Source: Crossaster papposus (lineage: Eukaryota; Echinodermata; Asteroidea; Velatida; Solasteridae). Taken from it: DNA of 64,000 bases. The number at the start of each line of letters is the position of its first letter. Position 1 is the first letter of the stretch. Below the pieces are notes generated by a model. It had not been told where the DNA came from. It did not search any database and was given only the letters and a program-made list of their open reading frames with translations. Positions 1 through 9,885 of the stretch are shown one piece after another. The stretch covers positions 1-64,000 of the forward strand of contig JBAIAA010000009.1 in assembly GCA_037893245.1 (NCBI GenBank), in the 5' to 3' direction. Position numbers and translations under genes: made by a program.

Positions 1-712
1 TATTAGCTTTGTTTTCGTGTTCTGTCTTACCTGGGCCCAATTTCATAACAAATGTAAGCACAACAATTTGCTTAGCATGAAACATTTTCCTTGGCCAAAC
101 TGAAGATTTCCGAACACGTTTTATTGACGGTCGTGAATTCTCGTTAACGTTCGCGACTACAATTTCGACGTCTGGGTGTACACAATTAAATGGTCAGGCC
201 ATAGAACCAGACTATTTTCACCGCCCACAAAGTGGGACATTTAGGTTCTGCTTAAAAACAAATAAACCGGCCTGAACGGTAAACGATCGAGGCGCGGTTG
301 TGCCGAAGGGCGCCATCTATCGGCACGCTCGTACCGGCAGGTCTGTGTGTATTTACAGCGGCGAGGCGCAGTGCAGCATGGCGATAATTTTGATACCAGT
401 CGCATTTTTCCAGATTTTCAAGTGACTTTTGGTTAAAAAAAATGAATTTGTAAAAGAATATTGTCGATGTGTATGAAAATGTGTTATGAAAACCCCCCAA
501 GCTCATGAATATTGATGTAAATTAACGTGCCAAAAGTTGGTAATTTCTATAAACGGGTTTGCGTCGGGCTCTGTGAGAAGTCCTTTTCTTGACCCGAAAT
601 ACACAAATTAGAAAAGTTAAAATAAGAATATTATTCGGATGAGAACAATGGGCGGGGGAATCAATTTGCATGCATAATTCCAGAGCGCCCTATTGGTTCA
701 ATGTCAATCGTT
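1..712. other. H2A-to-U2 spacer (right part), with U2 promoter at its end
   Basis: No credible gene is seen here. Positions about 21-95 contain a block with the 'gggcccaatttcata' motif that resembles a dispersed echinoderm repeat. The last 70 bases are the likely U2 promoter. The 84-codon minus-strand ORF at 252-506 recurs in every repeat only because the repeats are near-identical; it has no recognisable domain. The equivalent full spacer is described at 5463-6958. Confidence 0.7.
640..712 (+). promoter_or_regulatory. Putative U2 snRNA promoter (octamer and GC box)
   Basis: A GC-rich box 'gggcggggg' lies at about 650-658 and a perfect octamer 'atttgcat' at 664-671, 42-49 bases before the U2 start. 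An inverted CCAAT ('attgg') follows near 692-696. There is no TATA box at -30, as expected for a Pol II snRNA gene. In vertebrate snRNA genes the octamer belongs to a distal element near -220; here it sits about where a proximal sequence element is expected, so assigning it to either element is inference. The block recurs unchanged before every U2 copy, including the broken one. Confidence 0.5.
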
Positions 713-901
713 ATCGCTTCTCGGCCTTTTGGCTAAGATCATGTGTAGTATCTGTTCTTTTCAGCTTAATATCTGAAACGCTGTTCATCGAACAGCCAGT
801 ATATTAATCTGATTTTTGGATTTGGGCCGTGGAATAGAGGCTTGCCTCGTCCCGGCCATGGGTTGGCCCGGTATAGCAGTACATCCGGGATTCGGCCCAC
901 T
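713..901 (+). ncRNA. U2: U2 spliceosomal snRNA (repeat 1)
   Basis: U2 snRNA base-pairs with the intron branch point in the spliceosome. The 5' end 'atcgcttctcggcc' is the conserved animal U2 start. The branch-point recognition sequence GUAGUA is at 745-750 (nucleotides 33-38). Stem IIa pairs 'tttcag' with 'ctgaaa', stem IIb pairs 'ctgttc' with 'gaacag' around 'atc', and the Sm site 'atttttgg' is at 812-819. Stem-loops III and IV follow, with the loop IV signature 'gcagtac' near 876-882. About 189 nt fits the usual 187-191. The 3' end is placed by alignment with human U2 from memory and may be off by a few bases. A candidate 3' box ('acaaaaacaggt') lies near 925-936. Linkage to histone genes in every repeat is the unusual point. 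Confidence 0.95.
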
Positions 902-1098
902 CCCCTCGGGGAACATCAATTAATACAAAAACAGGTCTCGTCTATTATGTGTATTCCTATGTCGCCTCACTTTTACAAGTTCTTTCTTCGCTTTACTTCG
1001 TGGCTTTCTTATATTTGAACATTTCAATTTGTCTCAATTAAATAATTGTATGAAGACCGATCTCTTTGTTTTAGGTTGATTTCTGAAGAAAGGGAAAA

Positions 1099-1143
1099 AC
1101 AACAACAACAAAAACAAACAAACAAACAAACAAACAAACAAAC
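1099..1143. repeat. (AAC)n followed by (AAAC)n microsatellite
   Basis: 'aacaacaacaac' runs into about eight 'aaac' units. The tract is present at the same place in all ten repeats with no obvious length change, which is notable for a microsatellite and fits recent homogenisation of the array. Confidence 0.85.
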
Positions 1144-1452
1144 AGATCCTCTGCGACTGGTTGTATTTTTTTTTGGCGAAGATGTATTAGATTTCTTTAT
1201 CTTTTCCATATTTTTAGAAATTCATATGATTTCATATAAATGTAGACTTTAAATGTTCTTTTTGTTTTTGGTCTTGTTTGTTTGAATTCCATTTTTGTTC
1301 TAAATACTGTATAGGTAATAATGCAGGGCCCTTTTTTATAGCTTTTTTTTTTGTAAGTGATAAAACCTCAAATACAATAAATAACAGTGCTTTTAACAGT
1401 TCAGTTTTTATGTTTGTATTTTAATGTTGCGATTATTCGTTTGCTTGCTTTC

Positions 1453-1469
1453 CTCTCTCTCTCTCTCTC
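1453..1469. repeat. (CT)8 / GAGA tract upstream of H4
   Basis: A pure CT run lies about 210 bases before the H4 start codon. Repeat 2 has nine CT units and the others compared have eight. CT/GA tracts in histone clusters bind GAGA-type or CLAMP proteins in sea urchin and Drosophila; a similar role here is inference. Confidence 0.6.
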
Positions 1470-1533
1470 GTTGACTGTTTATTTCTCCTCTCGTGTCGTT
1501 ATTTCGGGAGGGAAACCTCTGCCACGATTTGTT

Positions 1534-1546
1534 GCTAGAGGGCGCC
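1534..1546 (+). promoter_or_regulatory. CTCF-like core motif upstream of H4
   Basis: 'gctagagggcgcc' resembles the AGRGGGCGC core of the CTCF consensus. It lies between the CT tract and the H4 TATA box and recurs in each repeat; repeat 6 has lost one C after it. Motif match only. Confidence 0.3.
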
Positions 1547-1597
1547 CTGACTTTCGTTTGCCTGGCGTGCTCCTATCGCGTCCGCGCATAGCAGTGA

Positions 1598-1624
1598 TAT
1601 ATAATACACTGCCTCGCCCATTCA
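1598..1624 (+). promoter_or_regulatory. H4 core promoter: TATA box and histone initiator
   Basis: TATA box 'tatataat' at 1598-1605, followed by 'ccattca' at 1618-1624, which fits the YCATTCR cap-site consensus of echinoderm histone genes. This predicts a 5' leader of about 55 bases. Repeat 7 has an extra C and repeat 10 a C-to-T change next to this element. Confidence 0.75.
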
Positions 1625-1639
1625 ATCGATCTAGTCTAG

Positions 1640-1987
<348 letters not shown>

Positions 1988-2022
1988 ATAGATGCATGAT
2001 ACATGCCATTTTCAAACCAAAC

Positions 2023-2038
2023 GGCTCTTTTCAGAGCC
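2023..2038 (+). terminator. Histone 3' stem-loop of H4
   Basis: Six-base stem 'ggctct'/'agagcc' with tetraloop 'tttc', preceded by 'accaaac' and followed by 'acca', the canonical layout bound by SLBP. The purine-rich histone downstream element 'caaaaagaga' is at 2051-2060 and would pair with U7 snRNA. Cleavage would fall between them. Confidence 0.95.
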
Positions 2039-2360
2039 ACCACGATTTCACAAAAAGAGATTGATTCCAGGTTTTAATTTGTGTGTACTCTGTTATTATT
2101 TGGGCATTGTCTCGCGGGATTCAGTGTGGATTTTCCTCCCTGTGTCTATTAGTATTAAGGTTTTTTTCTTTTCGTTTATTGCCCGTAATTATTCCCGGGA
2201 TGTCTTTATCGAAGACACGGCCCATTTGTTTATTTTGGTAGCTGGGGAAAATTAATTTGCTTGCAAAGTATCATGTACTCGTAGGTAATATTGACCGTAT
2301 TGTTTCGGAGGGTAAATCAGTTGTGATCAGTGAAGCGTCCCGGCATGGTGTCCGAATTAT

Positions 2361-2450
2361 CCAATCGGAAGACTGCCCATTGTTATACTTCAGCCCCAGG
2401 ATGCTATTCTCTAGTCTTAAGAGACGGCCTGTTCGTTGATTTGGCATTCA
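2361..2450 (+). promoter_or_regulatory. H3 promoter: CCAAT box and initiator
   Basis: CCAAT at 2361-2365 and the initiator-like 'gcattca' at 2444-2450, giving a leader of about 45 bases. No good TATA box is seen at the expected spot; 'cttaag' near 2416 is the nearest AT-rich candidate. Confidence 0.5.
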
Positions 2451-2474
2451 CTTCTTATCTACTCTCCATTCTGA

Positions 2475-2903
<429 letters not shown>

Positions 2904-2934
2904 GTCACAGCTGCGTGCGCAAAACTAACCGAAC

Positions 2935-2950
2935 GGCCCTTTTCAGGGCC
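2935..2950 (+). terminator. Histone 3' stem-loop of H3
   Basis: Stem 'ggccct'/'agggcc' with loop 'tttc', a perfect six-pair version of the GGYYCTTYTCARRGCC consensus. Downstream element 'caaagagag' at 2962-2970. Confidence 0.95.
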
Positions 2951-3475
2951 AATATTTTTTTCAAAGAGAGATTCATTCCAATCGCGTTTTCTGTAGAGTT
3001 TTGAAAAGTTAAGTTTGGTTACTATAGGTAAATACGAATTTTAACTGGCCAGAGCTCCGGAGAACGGATTAATAAAATTAATCGGATTAGTCTCTTTCCA
3101 TTTTGTTTGTTTGTCTGTCTGTCTCTTATTATTTGTTGTCCCCCCACCCCCCAAAATAAAAATAAAAAATTATTTTACTTTTAATACGGTAAAAAAGAAG
3201 AAGAGTAATTGCCTGGCCATGTACACAATTGTTTATGCAGTCATTTTGTGTCATATTTTCGAAAACGGGAACTCTTCGTTACATTGGATGATACGCAAGT
3301 TTACCCGGCGTTTGGGGAAAAATAAATAATGAGTGAAACCACACCGGATTGTTGGCCTCTACCGAATATAATAAAAAAGTGGATATTCTAAATTATTGTT
3401 TGTAATTGTTTGTTTCTTGGAGTTTTCATTCGGATTCGGAAGGATAGCTTTTGCCCTCTGTGCGTGTGGCAAGCG

Positions 3476-3603
3476 CCAATGCATGTCACTTTGCACGCGT
3501 ACATAATTCTTCACGCTTGGGTGATTGTGTGGACAATGCGTGTATGCCCAGAATCCTAGCGGGTACCATAAAAGTCGTCCCGGCATGCTTGACCTTCCAT
3601 TCG
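3476..3603 (+). promoter_or_regulatory. H2B promoter: CCAAT, TATA and initiator
   Basis: CCAAT at 3476-3480, TATA-type 'cataaaag' at 3567-3574 and 'ccattcg' initiator at 3597-3603, giving a leader of about 35 bases. Confidence 0.65.
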
Positions 3604-3637
3604 ATCGCACGATCACATACACTCATCTTCTCCAATC

Positions 3638-4006
3638 ATGGCTCCTAAAGTTAGCGGAAAAGGCCAGAAGAAGGCCGGCAACACCAAGGCTCCGGTCAGC
3701 ACGAACAAGAAGAGGCGTCGGCGTCGCAAGGAGAGCTACGGCATCTACATCTACAAAGTCATGAAACAGGTGCACCCCGACACAGGAATCTCCAGCAAGG
3801 CAATGAGCATCATGAACAGCTTTGTCAACGACGTGTTTGAGCGCATCGCCGGCGAATCTTCCCGCCTTGCCCACTACAACAAGAAGTCGACCATCTCAAG
3901 TCGTGAAGTGCAGACTGCAGTACGCCTAATCCTCCCGGGAGAGCTTGCCAAGCATGCAGTCAGCGAAGGAACCAAGGCCGTCACCAAGTATACGACTTCA
4001 AAATAG
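3638..4006 (+). CDS. H2B: Histone H2B (repeat 1)
   Basis: Core histone H2B, 122 codons including Met. The basic tail of about 30 residues ends in an [12 protein letters not shown] run before the histone fold ([20 protein letters not shown]). The C-terminal helix ends AVTKYTTSK, which contains the lysine equivalent to ubiquitylated K120. The tail lacks the SPKK-type repeats of sea urchin sperm H2B, so this is a somatic or cleavage-stage form. No intron. The stem-loop is at 4051-4066. Its partner H2A is the next gene downstream, about 1.1 kb away. Confidence 0.98.
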   Translation: MAPKVSGKGQKKAGNTKAPVSTNKKRRRRRKESYGIYIYKVMKQVHPDTGISSKAMSIMNSFVNDVFERIAGESSRLAHYNKKSTISSREVQTAVRLILPGELAKHAVSEGTKAVTKYTTSK

Positions 4007-4050
4007 GTTGACCGAGGGAGGAACAAATAACACGAAAAACATAACCAAAC

Positions 4051-4066
4051 GGCTCTTTTCAGAGCC
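4051..4066 (+). terminator. Histone 3' stem-loop of H2B
   Basis: Stem 'ggctct'/'agagcc' with loop 'tttc'. The downstream element is the A-rich 'aaaagaga' ending at 4090. The A run before it is shorter by two in type B repeats 7-10. Confidence 0.95.
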
Positions 4067-4864
4067 AACACAATTTAAAAAAAAAAGAGATGTGACTGTC
4101 TGATCTGTGTTACTAATTTAGTCAATATTCGTAGGTGGTAAAATCGTTCGGGTAGTGTTCCCGTCTTTACATTCTCCCTGACCTTAAAAGGAGAAATGAA
4201 GATCAACATTAACCTTCTGTTCTCGTCGCCTTTGAAAACAAATATGTGACTTGAAAAGGCATGACGGGGAAAAGTATTTCTGTAGTATTTGGAGTTCTAT
4301 TGTTTTACACCGTAGTAAAGACCGATTCGTTAGTTTTGCAATGATACCAAAAGTATTTATTTACATCATTTAATTAACATGATATATACAACATTGCAGG
4401 GCTGACAGTGCGCCGCCCAACCTAAGCGATCGAATTTTTAAAACCAACGAATAGCTTTGACCAAAACAATTATACGCGTGCCCGCCAACAACGAAATTGA
4501 CAAATGGGGGTCATTGTTAATTTAGCCTCAGTAAGTCACGTAGGAATTTGCAATGGCGAAACAGCCTTTTGTTATTCAGCACCTGTGCGCGCAGTGGTTT
4601 TTGTTCATTCAGTCTCCATTACGAGAAGTAGTGGTTTCTTGTTTGATGTATGTTTAATATATGTGTTTGTCGTATCTCTGTGCAGACAAATCCGTGACAG
4701 TTTTCAATGTGGTTTATGAGGGACGATCTGCGGCCAGCGTGGAGGCAGGTCAATCGGTAGGCAACAGGGACACACCGTCGGGATAACAGAAATCGTCTGA
4801 GAAAGCAGGTAAGGTTTTTGGGTGCTTTGGGTTTTTGCTGTTATGATTTCATCGCTTAGATTGA

Positions 4865-4884
4865 AGACAGACAGACAGACAGAC
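4865..4884. repeat. (GACA)n microsatellite
   Basis: About five 'gaca' units lie between the exon-like block and the H2A promoter; present in every repeat. Confidence 0.8.
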
Positions 4885-4968
4885 CTCGTTCAAAAAATGT
4901 ATCCCTGTCTTCACGAATCCAAAAATGGATGCGGTGCACTCAACCGTACAGTAAGTGTGTCGCGCGTG

Positions 4969-5050
4969 ATTGGCTACTTGGCGTGCTTCGGCCAATCCAC
5001 CGGAACGCTATAACTAGTGCTGTCACCCCCCTCGTACGGCACTTTCACTG
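4969..5050 (+). promoter_or_regulatory. H2A promoter: paired CCAAT boxes and TATA
   Basis: An inverted CCAAT ('attgg', 4969-4973) and a forward CCAAT (4992-4996) precede 'tataa' at 5009-5013. Initiation is expected near 'tttcactg' at about 5043-5050, giving a leader of about 40 bases. Position makes this the H2A promoter and rules out translation of the longer frame starting at 4929. Confidence 0.7.
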
Positions 5051-5084
5051 CAGATCGCAATCTACTGTCACCAATTACTTCAAG

Positions 5085-5462
5085 ATGACTGGACGAGGAA
5101 AAAGCGGAAAAGCAAGAAGCAAGGCCAGGAGCAGGTCCTCAAGGGCGGGACTGCAGTTCCCCGTGGGTCGCGTTCATCGATTTTTGCGAAGGGGCAACTA
5201 CGCTGAGCGGGTTGGAGCCGGTGCACCGGTCTACCTGGCAGCCGTGATGGAATACCTGACCGCGGAGATCCTGGAGCTGGCCGGTAACGCAGCACGAGAC
5301 AATAAGAAGACGAGAATTAACCCTCGACATCTGCAGCTTGCTATACGCAACGACGAAGAGCTTAACAAGTTGATGAGTGGGGTTACCATCGCGCAAGGCG
5401 GTGTGCTTCCCAACATCCAGCAAGTACTTCTGCCCAAAAAGGCCGCCAAAGTATCAAAGTAA
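5085..5462 (+). CDS. H2A: Histone H2A (repeat 1)
   Basis: Core histone H2A, 125 residues. The start is the Met of [13 protein letters not shown]. The same frame is open back to 4929, but that stretch crosses the TATA box, so the longer 177-codon reading is not real. The histone fold has [26 protein letters not shown] split over the L1 loop. The acidic patch is intact (E56, E61, E64, D90, E91, E92), as are the C-terminal K118/K119. There is no SQ motif, so it is not H2A.X, and no H2A.Z signature. Unusual residues present in all copies: Asn79 (RINPRHLQ instead of RIIPRHLQ), Met55, Met97 and Gln113 (NIQQVLL). Codon K6 is aaa in type A and aag in type B. Confidence 0.98.
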   Translation: MTGRGKSGKARSKARSRSSRAGLQFPVGRVHRFLRRGNYAERVGAGAPVYLAAVMEYLTAEILELAGNAARDNKKTRINPRHLQLAIRNDEELNKLMSGVTIAQGGVLPNIQQVLLPKKAAKVSK

Positions 5463-5507
5463 TAGGCCTACAAACAAATTACTTTGCCTCCACAAACAAA
5501 ACCAAAA

Positions 5508-5523
5508 GGCTCTTTTCAGGGCC
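5508..5523 (+). terminator. Histone 3' stem-loop of H2A, with a G-U pair
   Basis: Left arm 'ggctct' and right arm 'agggcc' pair with one U-G wobble; the loop is 'tttc'. It looks like a hybrid of the H4/H2B left arm and the H3 right arm. Downstream element 'caagagaga' at 5536-5544 is close to the sea urchin CAAGAAAGA consensus. Confidence 0.93.
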
Positions 5524-5880
5524 ACCACATAGTTACAAGAGAGAAACGCCGCTGTCTGTCTGTTCTTCATTTTTAAATAAAGTTTTAAAAGAGACAAATT
5601 TAGATAATACATGTGTAGATTTTAACTTTCACAGCCAAAGGCCCGCTGAGTTTGTTCAATGGCTTCGTTTATTTTTTAAAGAATCGCCTTCCCTTTTCCT
5701 GCTTATAAAAATATTAAGAAAGTGTTTTTTGTCATCCGGGCGCGCGTGCGTTTTAACTTGTATCCCGGCGACCTTCATATAAAAACTAGTTCATTAAATA
5801 TGCAACGCGCGCACTGTGACTTCAACAAAGCAAAAATAAATACGCGCTGTGTCTGTACTCTATATATACATGTACTACGC

Positions 5881-5894
5881 GTACTGTACAGTAC
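5881..5894. repeat. 14-bp perfect palindrome in spacer
   Basis: 'gtactgtacagtac' equals its own reverse complement and sits in a larger imperfect inverted repeat ('catgtac' near 5868, 'gtacatg' near 5891). It recurs in each repeat. Confidence 0.7.
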
Positions 5895-6266
5895 ATGCAT
5901 GTTCAGTTTGTAAAAGTACGTGAATGATATTATACCCGCGACCCAGCACATCAAAATCAAGAATAAGTCGGAAAAAGACTTTCGGAGATATAAATATAAT
6001 AAGATTGCAAATTCAATAAGCTTTTTAATGACATCCATCACAAGCCTTTAGCTCGGAAATTATTGGTTACGAGTTACAGACTGGGGATGGCTATCAATAG
6101 AAAGCCTATGGAATTTCAAATGTTACTATGTACATATCGTGAATTGTCATTTCCCGCTTATTATTGATTTTGATATCCTGGGTCACATTTTCATAGATTT
6201 AACAAAAACATTGGAAATGTGGTGAGTTGACACTTCGCGTGTGGTCTATTAGCTTTGTTTTCGTGT

Positions 6267-6341
6267 TCTGTCTTACCTGGGCCCAATTTCATAACAAATG
6301 TAAGCACAACAATTTGCTTAGCATGAAACATTTTCCTTGGC
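6267..6341. repeat. Echinoderm-type dispersed repeat fragment
   Basis: Block with 'gggcccaatttcata', 'gtaagcacaacaatttgc' and 'ttagcatgaaa'. From memory, very similar strings recur in sea star and sea urchin genomic sequence, so this is probably a SINE/MITE-like fragment fixed in the repeat. The same block is at about 21-95. Confidence 0.4.
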
Positions 6342-6958
6342 CAAACTGAAGATTTCCGAACACGTTTTATTGACGGTCGTGAATTCTCGTTAACGTTCGC
6401 GACTACAATTTCGACGTCTGGGTGTACACAATTAAATGGTCAGGCCATAGAACCAGACTATTTTCACCGCCCACAAAGTGGGACATTTAGGTTCTGCTTA
6501 AAAACAAATAAACCGGCCTGAACGGTAAACGATCGAGGCGCGGTTGTGCCGAAGGGCGCCATCTATCGGCACGCTCGTACCGGCAGGTCTGTGTGTATTT
6601 ACAGCGGCGAGGCGCAGTGCAGCATGGCGATAATTTTGATACCAGTCGCATTTTTCCAGATTTTCAAGTGACTTTTGGTTAAAAAAAATGAATTTGTAAA
6701 AGAATATTGTCGATGTGTATGAAAATGTGTTATGAAAACCCCCCAAGCTCATGAATATTGATGTAAATTAACGTGCCAAAAGTTGGTAATTTCTATAAAC
6801 GGGTTTGCGTCGGGCTCTGTGAGAAGTCCTTTTCTTGACCCGAAATACACAAATTAGAAAAGTTAAAATAAGAATATTATTCGGATGAGAACAATGGGCG
6901 GGGGAATCAATTTGCATGCATAATTCCAGAGCGCCCTATTGGTTCAATGTCAATCGTT

Positions 6959-7147
6959 ATCGCTTCTCGGCCTTTTGGCTAAGATCATGTGTAGTATCTG
7001 TTCTTTTCAGCTTAATATCTGAAACGCTGTTCATCGAACAGCCAGTATATTAATCTGATTTTTGGATTTGGGCCGTGGAATAGAGGCTTGCCTCGTCCCG
7101 GCCATGGGTTGGCCCGGTATAGCAGTACATCCGGGATTCGGCCCACT
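6959..7147 (+). ncRNA. U2: U2 spliceosomal snRNA (repeat 2)
   Basis: No difference from the repeat 1 copy was seen; the GUAGUA branch-recognition sequence is at 6991-6996. Confidence 0.95.
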
Positions 7148-7887
7148 CCCCTCGGGGAACATCAATTAATACAAAAACAGGTCTCGTCTATTATGTGTAT
7201 TCCTATGTCGCCTCACTTTTACAAGTTCTTTCTTCGCTTTACTTCGTGGCTTTCTTATATTTGAACATTTCAATTTGTCTCAATTAAATAATTGTATGAA
7301 GACCGATCTCTTTGTTTTAGGTTGATTTCTGAAGAAAGGGAAAAACAACAACAACAAAAACAAACAAACAAACAAACAAACAAACAAACAGATCCTCTGC
7401 GACTGGTTGTATTTTTTTTTGGCGAAGATGTATTAGATTTCTTTATCTTTTCCATATTTTTAGAAATTCATATGATTTCATATAAATGTAGACTTTAAAT
7501 GTTCTTTTTGTTTTTGGTCTTGTTTGTTTGAATTCCATTTTTGTTCTAAATACTGTATAGGTAATAATGCAGGGCCCTTTTTTATAGCTTTTTTTTTTGT
7601 AAGTGATAAAACCTCAAATACAATAAATAACAGTGCTTTTAACAGTTCAGTTTTTATGTTTGTATTTTAATGTTGCGATTATTCGTTTGCTTGCTTTCCT
7701 CTCTCTCTCTCTCTCTCGTTGACTGTTTATTTCTCCTCTCGTGTCGTTATTTCGGGAGGGAAACCTCTGCCACGATTTGTTGCTAGAGGGCGCCCTGACT
7801 TTCGTTTGCCTGGCGTGCTCCTATCGCGTCCGCGCATAGCAGTGATATATAATACACTGCCTCGCCCATTCAATCGATCTAGTCTAG

Positions 7888-8235
<348 letters not shown>

Positions 8236-8722
8236 ATAGATGCATGATACATGCCATTTTCAAACCAAACGGCTCTTTTCAGAGCCACCACGATTTCACA
8301 AAAAGAGATTGATTCCAGGTTTTAATTTGTGTGTACTCTGTTATTATTTGGGCATTGTCTCGCGGGATTCAGTGTGGATTTTCCTCCCTGTGTCTATTAG
8401 TATTAAGGTTTTTTTCTTTTCGTTTATTGCCCGTAATTATTCCCGGGATGTCTTTATCGAAGACACGGCCCATTTGTTTATTTTGGTAGCTGGGGAAAAT
8501 TAATTTGCTTGCAAAGTATCATGTACTCGTAGGTAATATTGACCGTATTGTTTCGGAGGGTAAATCAGTTGTGATCAGTGAAGCGTCCCGGCATGGTGTC
8601 CGAATTATCCAATCGGAAGACTGCCCATTGTTATACTTCAGCCCCAGGATGCTATTCTCTAGTCTTAAGAGACGGCCTGTTCGTTGATTTGGCATTCACT
8701 TCTTATCTACTCTCCATTCTGA

Positions 8723-9151
<429 letters not shown>

Positions 9152-9885
9152 GTCACAGCTGCGTGCGCAAAACTAACCGAACGGCCCTTTTCAGGGCCAA
9201 TATTTTTTTCAAAGAGAGATTCATTCCAATCGCGTTTTCTGTAGAGTTTTGAAAAGTTAAGTTTGGTTACTATAGGTAAATACGAATTTTAACTGGCCAG
9301 AGCTCCGGAGAACGGATTAATAAAATTAATCGGATTAGTCTCTTTCCATTTTGTTTGTTTGTCTGTCTGTCTCTTATTATTTGTTGTCCCCCCACCCCCC
9401 AAAATAAAAATAAAAAATTATTTTACTTTTAATACGGTAAAAAAGAAGAAGAGTAATTGCCTGGCCATGTACACAATTGTTTATGCAGTCATTTTGTGTC
9501 ATATTTTCGAAAACGGGAACTCTTCGTTACATTGGATGATACGCAAGTTTACCCGGCGTTTGGGGAAAAATAAATAATGAGTGAAACCACACCGGATTGT
9601 TGGCCTCTACCGAATATAATAAAAAAGTGGATATTCTAAATTATTGTTTGTAATTGTTTGTTTCTTGGAGTTTTCATTCGGATTCGGAAGGATAGCTTTT
9701 GCCCTCTGTGCGTGTGGCAAGCGCCAATGCATGTCACTTTGCACGCGTACATAATTCTTCACGCTTGGGTGATTGTGTGGACAATGCGTGTATGCCCAGA
9801 ATCCTAGCGGGTACCATAAAAGTCGTCCCGGCATGCTTGACCTTCCATTCGATCGCACGATCACATACACTCATCTTCTCCAATC

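Larger units (their letters stand above)
2904..3637. other. H3-to-H2B spacer
   Basis: Contains the H3 stem-loop and downstream element, a TGTC-rich stretch near 3105-3124, a poly-C tract near 3139-3152, AT-rich sequence, and the H2B promoter. No gene is seen. Type A and B repeats differ here: 'ttttgaaaag' versus 'ttttggaaag' near 3000, 'tattatttgttg' versus 'tattttttgttg' near 3127, and one more C in the poly-C tract of type B. Confidence 0.75.
4007..5084. other. H2B-to-H2A spacer with exon-like block and H2A promoter
   Basis: The H2B stem-loop and downstream element come first. A GACA microsatellite is at about 4865-4884. An exon-like block at about 4686-4807 is flanked by a splice-acceptor-like 'ctctgtgcag' and a donor-like 'caggtaagg'. 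This is where an H1 gene might be sought, but no Lys/Ala/Pro-rich ORF or winged-helix sequence is visible. The 71-codon ORF at 4504-4719 has no recognisable domain. Confidence 0.7.
5463..6958. other. H2A-to-U2 spacer (longest spacer, about 1.5 kb)
   Basis: Contains the H2A stem-loop, an AT-rich segment with alternating purine-pyrimidine tracts (cgcgcg, tatatata), a palindrome at 5881-5894, the echinoderm-type repeat block (about 6267-6341), and the next U2 promoter. No gene is seen; the 88-codon minus ORF at 5775-6041 has no recognisable domain. Type B repeats read 'tataattatatac' where type A reads 'tatatatac' near 5870. Confidence 0.75.

Noticed and set aside
21..60. U1-like 'cttacctggg' string
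   Set aside because: It resembles the U1 5' end by only a few bases, and the sequence after it shows no U1 stem-loops or Sm site.
252..506. 84-codon minus-strand ORF in the long spacer
   Set aside because: Conserved only by repeat homogenisation; it is low complexity at one end and has no known domain. The same applies to the 60-90 codon ORFs in other spacers.
1020..1100. Possible U7 snRNA in the U2-H4 spacer
   Set aside because: 'aatttgtctc' resembles the U7 Sm site and 'tctctttg' would pair with the H3 downstream element, but the order is wrong (pairing sequence after the Sm-like site), the Sm-like site lacks the final G, and no GC-rich 3' hairpin follows.
1046..1252. Q/T/N-rich 68-codon ORF
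   Set aside because: It is a translation of the AAC/AAAC microsatellite.
4929..5084. N-terminal extension of H2A (177-codon frame)
   Set aside because: The extra frame crosses the CCAAT and TATA boxes of the H2A promoter; MTGRGK is the standard H2A start.
5463..6958. 5S rRNA or tRNA gene in the long spacer
   Set aside because: No 5S signature and no cloverleaf was seen. The B-box-like 'ggttcaatgtc' just before U2 lacks an A box at a proper distance.
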